Assembly (NCBI RefSeq): GCF_000428945.1
Contig: NZ_AUAX01000015.1
Coordinates: 62,001-126,000 of the forward strand
DNA length: 64,000 bases
Reading direction: 5' to 3'
Origin: Hamadaea tsunoensis DSM 44101
GTDB lineage: Bacteria > Actinomycetota > Actinomycetes > Mycobacteriales > Micromonosporaceae
Program-made: the position numbers and the translations under genes
Shown here: piece after piece, positions 59,346 to 64,000 of the stretch
Layout of the letters: each line of letters begins with the position of its first letter
Numbering within the stretch: the first letter of the stretch is position 1
Notes under the pieces: model-generated
Database searches by the model: none
Seen by the model: only the letters and a program-made list of their open reading frames with translations
What the model was told of the DNA's origin: nothing

Positions 59346-59376
59346 ACGCTAGAACTTCAACATTTGTTGAAGTCAA
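59346..59376 (-). promoter_or_regulatory. MerR-type promoter: 19-bp spacer with internal dyad
   Basis: On the minus strand TTGACT (59371-59376) and TAGCGT (59346-59351) are 19 bp apart. Between and over them lies the palindrome ACTTCAAC-ATTT-GTTGAAGT (59354-59373). An over-long spacer bearing a dyad is the hallmark of MerR-family activation. Confidence 0.8.
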
Positions 59377-59399
59377 CGGAGCGCGGGCATACTCGGAGC

Positions 59400-59765
59400 G
59401 TGAAGCTCGACACGTCCTTCGACTGGCACGAGCCCGGCCTGACCATCGGCGAGGTGTCCCGCCGCAGCGGCGTCGCCACGTCGGCCATCCGGTTCTACGA
59501 GGCCAACGGGCTGCTCAGCAGCGACCGCACGGCCGGCAACCAGCGCCGCTACCACGGTGACGTGATGTGCCGGCTCGCGATGATCGAGGCCTGCCAGCGC
59601 GTCGGCCTCACCCTCGCCGAGGTACGCGACGCGCTCGCCCCCCTCCCGCCCCGGCACGCCCCGACCCCGGAGGACTGGAAGGTGCTCGCCGAACGGCTGC
59701 GTACCGAGGCGCAGTCCCGGATCGACCAGCTGAGCCAGGTGCTGCGGGAGCTCGCTCCGCAGTAG
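59400..59765 (+). CDS. MerR-family regulator, SoxR-like without iron-sulfur cysteines
   Basis: 121 residues from GTG. HTH_MerR: LTIGEVSRRSGVATSAIRFY, EANGLLSSDRTAGNQRRY; a coiled-coil dimerisation helix ends the protein (WKVLAERLRTEAQSRIDQLS). SoxR has a CxxCxC cluster after the helix; here that segment is PLPPRHAPTPEDW and no cluster is present, so the signal is not redox through Fe-S. CATACT 6 bases before the GTG suggests leaderless expression. It should control the divergent NmrA gene. Confidence 0.9.
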   Translation: MKLDTSFDWHEPGLTIGEVSRRSGVATSAIRFYEANGLLSSDRTAGNQRRYHGDVMCRLAMIEACQRVGLTLAEVRDALAPLPPRHAPTPEDWKVLAERLRTEAQSRIDQLSQVLRELAPQ

Positions 59766-59843
59766 CCCGGCCTGCCGTGATGTCGGTGAGATGTTGCGCG
59801 CGTTGTCGTGGCGTGGCGGCCTGCGAAGGTCGACCATGTGGTG

Positions 59844-60713
59844 ATGACCTCTTCGCCTCGCCGGCCGGACGGCGGCCGACTGGATCCGACCGGCGCGCCG
59901 ACACCGCCTGGCGGGGAGTCCACACCCGACCGCGGCTATCTGCTGGACAACGCGCGCACCGAGGCGGGCGAGCGGTTCGCGTGGCTGGCCGAGCTGTTCG
60001 ACGGCGTGACGCGTACGCATGTCGAACGGCTGGGGATCGGAGCCGGCTCGCGCTGCTGGGAGGTCGGCGCCGGGGGCCGCAGCATCCCGGCGGCGCTCGC
60101 GGCGGCCGTCGGCCCGACCGGGTACGTGCTGGCCACGGACATCGACGTGTCGTGGCTGGCGGAAGGCGACGGGTACGAGGTGCGCCGGCACGACGTCGCC
60201 GCCGATCCGCCCCCGGAGCCGGGGACGTTCGATCTGGTGCACGCCAGGCTCGTGCTCATCCATCTGCCGGACCGGGCCCGGGCGCTGGCCACGATGGCGG
60301 CGGCGCTACGGCCCGGCGGTTGGCTGCTGGTCGAGGACGCCGACACCGCTCTGCAGCCATTGGCGTGCCTGGACGCCGTCGGCCCCGCCCAGCTGCGGGC
60401 CAACCGGATGCGCGCCGCGGTCCGGGAGTTGCTGACGCGCCGCGGCGCGGACCTGCGCTTCGGCCGGACGCTGCCGCGGGTGTTGCGGGCGGCGGGTCTG
60501 GTGGACGTCGCCGCGGCGGGCTCGTTCCCCGTCGGCGGTCTGGCCTGCGACCGGTTGGAGGCGGCGACCCTGCGGCACGTGCGCGGCGAGCTGCTCGCGG
60601 CCGGGCTGGCCGACGAAGCCGAGATCGACGCGCACCTGGCCGCCATCGACGCCGGCGAGCTCGACCTGACCCTCGCGCCGCTGATCTCGGCCTGGGGACG
60701 CCGCCCGGCCTGA
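59844..60713 (+). CDS. Class I SAM-dependent methyltransferase
   Basis: 289 residues; start at ATG 59844 (a GTG three bases earlier is possible). SAM motif I is CWEVGAGGRSIPAALAAAVG, motif II YVLATDIDVSWLAEG, and FDLVHARLVLIHLPDRARAL is the post-II region. It lies 120 bp upstream of the 24-residue peptide ORF and points the same way, so it could be a tailoring enzyme for that locus; the gap leaves this open. Confidence 0.85.
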   Translation: MTSSPRRPDGGRLDPTGAPTPPGGESTPDRGYLLDNARTEAGERFAWLAELFDGVTRTHVERLGIGAGSRCWEVGAGGRSIPAALAAAVGPTGYVLATDIDVSWLAEGDGYEVRRHDVAADPPPEPGTFDLVHARLVLIHLPDRARALATMAAALRPGGWLLVEDADTALQPLACLDAVGPAQLRANRMRAAVRELLTRRGADLRFGRTLPRVLRAAGLVDVAAAGSFPVGGLACDRLEAATLRHVRGELLAAGLADEAEIDAHLAAIDAGELDLTLAPLISAWGRRPA

Positions 60714-60832
60714 CAGCGCAGGATCTGCGGCACACGCGCGCCGGCCGCTGCGCTGTGACAGGACTGTGAACTGGGCGGCGCATCCTCTGCGGACGGGCAC
60801 TAATCGAGTGCGGCAGAGGAGGTGAGCTGCTC

Positions 60833-60907
60833 ATGGTGATCGTCATCACGAAGGTCGAGGACATCGAGGCAACCGCAATCCACCAGCGGGACACCGACCT
60901 GGCCTGA
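60833..60907 (+). CDS. Candidate RiPP precursor peptide, 24 residues
   Basis: GAGGAGG stands 10 bases before this ATG. The product begins MVIVITKVEDIEATAIHQ and ends RDTDLA. It is followed after 58 bases by the MccB-like E1 enzyme and the PqqD-M50 protease, so it is the natural substrate candidate. The alternating hydrophobic VIVIT strand could bind an RRE domain, and the polar C-terminus (HQRDTDLA) is the possible core. Such short peptides match the size of microcin-C-type precursors. No homologue was checked. Confidence 0.7.
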   Translation: MVIVITKVEDIEATAIHQRDTDLA

Positions 60908-60965
60908 GCCACGCGCGGGGCGGCCCGCGGCCGCCCCGCCTGCCGAGGATGAGAGGGGAAGCGCT

Positions 60966-62054
60966 GTGACCGCCCGGCCCATGCTCAAGGGCATCATGGT
61001 TCATCGCGGCGAGGGCCAGGTGGTGCTCTGGCCGCGGGCTCTGCGACGGATGTACCTCCAGGACCACGACGGCAGCCTCGCCGTCCTGCTCGGACTGCTC
61101 GCCGAGGCCCGGCCCCGCCACGAACTCCGGGCGGCACTGGCCGAGCACGGGTTCGACGTCAGCGACGAGCAGCTGGCCGCGGTGCTCACGAGCCTCGACG
61201 AGATGGGCGTCCTGCTCGACGCGGACGGCGACGACGCCCTCGACGAGGCGACCCGGGAACGCCACCAGAGCAACCTGCGCTTCTACGACCTGTTCGCGGG
61301 CCTGGAGCGCACCAGCGCGAGCATGCACGCGGCCGCCCAGCGGTCGCGGGTGCTGCTCCTCGGCGCCGGCGGCATCGGCACCGGCATCCTCCAGTCCCTC
61401 GTCGGGCTGGGAGTGGGCCAGGTGACCGTCGTCGACCAGGACCGGGTGGAGACCAAGAACCTGGCGCGGCAGTTCGTCTACGGCCTCGCGGAGGTCGGCC
61501 GGCCGAAGGTGTACGCCGCGCAGGACTGGGCGAAGGCGTACTCGGCCGGGACTTCGGTCGTTCCCGTCCACGCGCGGGTGACCGATGTGGCGACCGTGCT
61601 GGAGCTCGGTGCCGACGCCGACATCGTCGTGTGCGCGATCGACTCGCCGGAGGACATCCGGCTCATCGTCAACGAAGCGTGCTTCGCGCTCGGCGTACCG
61701 TTCGTGGCCGGCGGGCTGAACTACTCCACGCTGTCCTACTGGTCCGTCGAGCCCGGCCGATCGCCGTGCTGGCAATGCCTCGCCCTGCACCGCACCGCCG
61801 AGGCGGCCGCCCTCCCCGAGGTTCTCCGCCAGGACGCCTATCTCGCGCCGCCGTCGGTCAACCGCGCCACCGGCCCGATGGCCCAGCTGATGTGCGGGCT
61901 GATGACGATGGAGATCATGCGGTACCTCACCCGCAGCGATCCGCCCGTCGCGGCCGCCACCTACCAGGTCATCGAGGTCGCCGACCGGCTGGCGATGAGC
62001 AGCGCCGCCTGGCAGCGGCACCCGGACTGTCCGATGTGCGGGGCCGTCCGATGA
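60966..62054 (+). CDS. MccB/ThiF-like E1 enzyme with N-terminal RRE-like domain
   Basis: 362 residues; GAGAGGGGAA before the GTG. Residues 1-95 (VVLWPRALRRMYLQDHDGSL, LAAVLTSLDEMGVLL) look like a winged-helix peptide-recognition domain. Then the ThiF fold: VLLLGAGGIGTGILQSL (G133 onward), VTVVDQDRVETKNLARQFVY (NxxRQ from N165), ADIVVCAIDSPEDIRL, and a four-Cys zinc site, CWQC (C268, C271) and CPMC (C355, C358). This is the plan of MccB, which adenylates the C-terminus of a short peptide. Its stop overlaps the protease start (ATGA). Confidence 0.85.
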   Translation: MTARPMLKGIMVHRGEGQVVLWPRALRRMYLQDHDGSLAVLLGLLAEARPRHELRAALAEHGFDVSDEQLAAVLTSLDEMGVLLDADGDDALDEATRERHQSNLRFYDLFAGLERTSASMHAAAQRSRVLLLGAGGIGTGILQSLVGLGVGQVTVVDQDRVETKNLARQFVYGLAEVGRPKVYAAQDWAKAYSAGTSVVPVHARVTDVATVLELGADADIVVCAIDSPEDIRLIVNEACFALGVPFVAGGLNYSTLSYWSVEPGRSPCWQCLALHRTAEAAALPEVLRQDAYLAPPSVNRATGPMAQLMCGLMTMEIMRYLTRSDPPVAAATYQVIEVADRLAMSSAAWQRHPDCPMCGAVR

Positions 62055-63226
62055 CGTACGCCGTGACGAACCGGTACGCCGACCTGAGCCTGGTACGCGA
62101 CGGCGACGGATACGTCATCGGCAGCCGGGGCAGCCGCACGTTCGTGGCGGTGCCCGAGATCGGCGGCACCGTCGTGGAGTGGCTGCAGGACGGCTGCACC
62201 GTCGAGGAATGCGCCGAACGGGCTGCGCAGCTGATGGGCGAGCCCGTCGACGTTGCCGGCTTCGTGGACGGGCTCACCGCCGCGGGTCTCCTGTCGGCGG
62301 CGGCCTCCGTGCCGGACGGCCCGGCGGTGTGGACCCGGCGCGTGGGGCGGGTCCTGTTCGGGCGTACCGGGCTGATCGTCCAGGGCGTGCTGGCCGCCGC
62401 CGGCGGGGTGGCGCTGATCGCCCGGCCGGAACTGCGGCCGCACTACACCGACGTCATCGTCGGTCACGTGGCGCTGCTGAGCATGGTGGCCGTCGCCGCC
62501 CTCGCCACCGCCTCCGGCCTGATCCACGAATGCGCGCACGTCCTCGCCGCCGCCGCGCGCGGCGTTCCGTCGCGGGTGTCGATCAGCCGTCGGATGATCA
62601 CCATCGTCTACCAGACCGACCTGACCCGGCTGTGGTCGGTGCCCCGCCGCCAGCGCATCGCCCCGCTGGCCGCCGGCCCGCTGTCGGACGCCGCCACGCT
62701 CGGCCTGCTGCTGGCCGCCGAGCCGGCGATTCCGCCCGGCGTGGCGCTGTCCCTGGTCCGGGCGCTGGTCCTCATCAAGATCTCCGGCATAGCGTTCCAG
62801 TTCGAGGTGTTCATGCGGACGGACTTCTACGCCCTGTTCGTCGTCGTGACCGGCTGCCGCAACCTCTGGGGCGCGAAGGGCGCGGTGGCGCGCCGCGCGA
62901 TCCGCCGGGCCACCGCCGACGACCTCAGCCTGCTGGCCTCGGTACGCCCCCGCGAAATCCGCTGGGCCTGGTTCTACCTGTTCCTGTACGTCCCCGGAGT
63001 GGCGTGGACCGCCTGGTACTTCTTCACCTTCGCCCTGCCCGCCACGATCAGGCTGGCCCGCATGTCCGTCGACGCCATCGGCAGCCACGGCGTGGCGAGC
63101 GTTCTCGGTCTGGCCGCGGTCGCGGCATTGGCGATCACCGCGACCACGACCGCGTTCATCCTGCGCGGTGTGGCACGCACGGCGGCGAGGCTGGTGAGAG
63201 ACATCCGGCCCGCGGCCGCCCGATGA
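62051..63226 (+). CDS. PqqD-like domain fused to M50-type membrane metalloprotease
   Basis: 391 residues. Residues 1-85 resemble PqqD (RRE): NRYADLSLVRDGDGYVIGSR, PEIGGTVVEWLQDGCTVEEC. Five or six membrane helices follow with HExxH in LIHECAHVLAAAARG (H159, H163) and MRTDFYALFVV (D258), the third ligand of the peptide-zinc-metalloprotease group. It is co-translated with the E1 enzyme. A likely role is leader removal, or processing and export of the modified peptide. Confidence 0.85.
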   Translation: MTYAVTNRYADLSLVRDGDGYVIGSRGSRTFVAVPEIGGTVVEWLQDGCTVEECAERAAQLMGEPVDVAGFVDGLTAAGLLSAAASVPDGPAVWTRRVGRVLFGRTGLIVQGVLAAAGGVALIARPELRPHYTDVIVGHVALLSMVAVAALATASGLIHECAHVLAAAARGVPSRVSISRRMITIVYQTDLTRLWSVPRRQRIAPLAAGPLSDAATLGLLLAAEPAIPPGVALSLVRALVLIKISGIAFQFEVFMRTDFYALFVVVTGCRNLWGAKGAVARRAIRRATADDLSLLASVRPREIRWAWFYLFLYVPGVAWTAWYFFTFALPATIRLARMSVDAIGSHGVASVLGLAAVAALAITATTTAFILRGVARTAARLVRDIRPAAAR

Positions 63227-63264
63227 CAGTCGCGACAAAGGTCAGGGGTGAAGGGTGAAACCGC

Positions 63265-63389
63265 GACCGAACCGCGGTGAATGATGCTTCGCCCCGGAGA
63301 CCTGGCAGTGGAGTCCCCGGAGCGCAGCGACAGGGGCGGAACGGTCTCCCGCGTGAGGAGCGGAGGTGAGATCGACGGACCCGGGACAA
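63265..63389. repeat. Dispersed intergenic repeat, copy 2
   Basis: Second copy of the element at 8785-8910 in the same orientation: GACCGAACCGCGGTGAATGA at the left, then GGAACGGTCTCCCGCG and GGAGCGGAGGTGAGATCGAC near the right end. The central hairpin is different in sequence (TCCCCGGAGCGCAGCGACAG...). As in copy 1 it lies between convergent genes, 20 bases from the 3' end of the minus-strand gene. Confidence 0.8.
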
Positions 63390-63409
63390 AGTGATCTTGA
63401 TCTTGAGCG

Positions 63410-64000
63410 TCAACCCACCGCGACCGGGCTTTCCTTTCCGGTACGCGTCTCGGCGGTCACGGGCACCCGTCGCCGGGCGAGCACCGTGGCGGCGATCAGC
63501 ACGAGCAGTCCGGCGAAGCTCATCCCCGCCCCGGCCCAGAGCGTCGAGGCGTACCCGAGACCGGCGGTGATCGTGACGCCGCCCAGCCACGCCCCGAGCG
63601 CGTTGCCGACGTTGAACGCCGCGATGTTCGAGCCGGACGCCAGCGTGGGCGCCTGGCCGGCGTACTGCATGACGCGCATCTGCAGGGCGGGTGCGGTGGC
63701 GAAGCCGAACGCGCCCATCAGGATCAGCGAGGCCACGGCGAACGCCTGGTGCGCGGCGGTGAGCGCGAAGAGGACCAGGACCACCGTCAGCCCGGCGAGC
63801 ACCACCCCGAGCGTGCGCGGAATCGACCGGTCGGCGGCGCGGCCGCCGAGCGCGTTGCCGATGAACAGGCCCACCCCGAACAGGACGAGCAGCCACGGGA
63901 CCGTACTGGTCGCGAAGCCGCTCACGTCGGTCAGCGTGTACGCGATGTAGGTGAACGCGCCGAACATGCCGCCGAACCCGAGGACGGTCATCAGCAGCGA
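63410..64000 (-). CDS. MFS transporter, 5' truncated by window edge
   Basis: The last roughly 195 residues of a 12-helix exporter, open to the window end. GRAADRSIPRTLGVVLAGLT is the cytoplasmic loop repeat; ALQMRVMQYAGQAPTLASGS and AAFNVGNALGAWLGG are typical of the AraJ/PbuE-like drug-efflux group. The start is outside the window. It converges on the RiPP-like locus and may be unrelated to it. Confidence 0.88.
   Translation of the reverse strand, partial: SLLMTVLGFGGMFGAFTYIAYTLTDVSGFATSTVPWLLVLFGVGLFIGNALGGRAADRSIPRTLGVVLAGLTVVLVLFALTAAHQAFAVASLILMGAFGFATAPALQMRVMQYAGQAPTLASGSNIAAFNVGNALGAWLGGVTITAGLGYASTLWAGAGMSFAGLLVLIAATVLARRRVPVTAETRTGKESPVAVG

Noticed and set aside
1-64000. CRISPR arrays, rRNA operons, complete tRNAs, transposases or integrases
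   Set aside because: None was found. The repeats seen are inverted or dispersed, not regularly spaced direct repeats; no DDE or integrase motifs were noticed in any plausible protein.

Overview
The window is high-GC DNA with strong G/C preference at third codon positions, frequent GTG/TTG starts, many ATGA/GTGA start-stop overlaps and several apparently leaderless genes. Together with many secreted carbohydrate-active proteins and XRE, GntR/HutC, MerR, TetR and ArsR regulators, this points to a filamentous actinomycete, most like the Micromonosporaceae (Actinoplanes and relatives). The family is an inference from codon style and gene content. No rRNA, complete tRNA, transposase or CRISPR array was seen.

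Layout. 1-5.4 kb: a 5'-truncated helical protein, a secreted C39-like peptidase, an ATGA-overlapping pair (TROVE-like/von Willebrand A protein plus an ARPP-2-like partner) and a small membrane protein. 5.6-10.3 kb: an inverted repeat, a two-component system co-transcribed with a secreted binding protein behind a LacI-type operator, a palindrome-rich spacer, copy 1 of a dispersed repeat, and a CBM6-DUF1996 protein. 10.4-14.2 kb: PcaC-like protein, ABC-F protein, metallo-beta-lactamase-fold protein with an overlapping leader ORF, and a secreted protein. 14.2-21.9 kb: a visibly less GC-rich island bounded by gene remnants and a tRNA 3'-end-like sequence. It holds a dcd pseudogene, NUDIX and XRE genes, and a complete graspetide cassette (precursor, ATP-grasp ligase, PIMT-like methyltransferase). 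21.9-38.9 kb: stress and accessory genes, including an ArsR-SRPBCC-reductase operon, a possible ADP-ribosyltransferase, a GH18 enzyme with CBM13, and two large surface proteins with sortase-like C-termini. 39-42.7 kb: an FAD monooxygenase/TetR/MFS module with a long palindromic operator. 42.7-52.4 kb: an amino-sugar catabolic regulon (NanE, ROK kinase, GntR regulator, ABC importer, FAD oxidoreductase, divergent DUF4127 protein) around several DasR-like operator sites. 52.5-59.8 kb: cupin, S41 protease, a frameshifted ATP-grasp gene, small orphan genes, and a MerR/NmrA divergent pair with a 19-bp-spacer promoter. 59.8-64 kb: a methyltransferase and a compact, apparently undescribed RiPP-like locus (24-residue peptide, MccB-like E1 enzyme, PqqD-M50 membrane protease), then copy 2 of the dispersed repeat and a partial MFS transporter.

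Most interesting: the peptide/ThiF/M50 locus at 60.8-63.2 kb; the graspetide island; the TROVE-like/ARPP-2-like pair; the DUF4127/FAD genes tied to an amino-sugar regulon; and the two classes of intergenic repeat.
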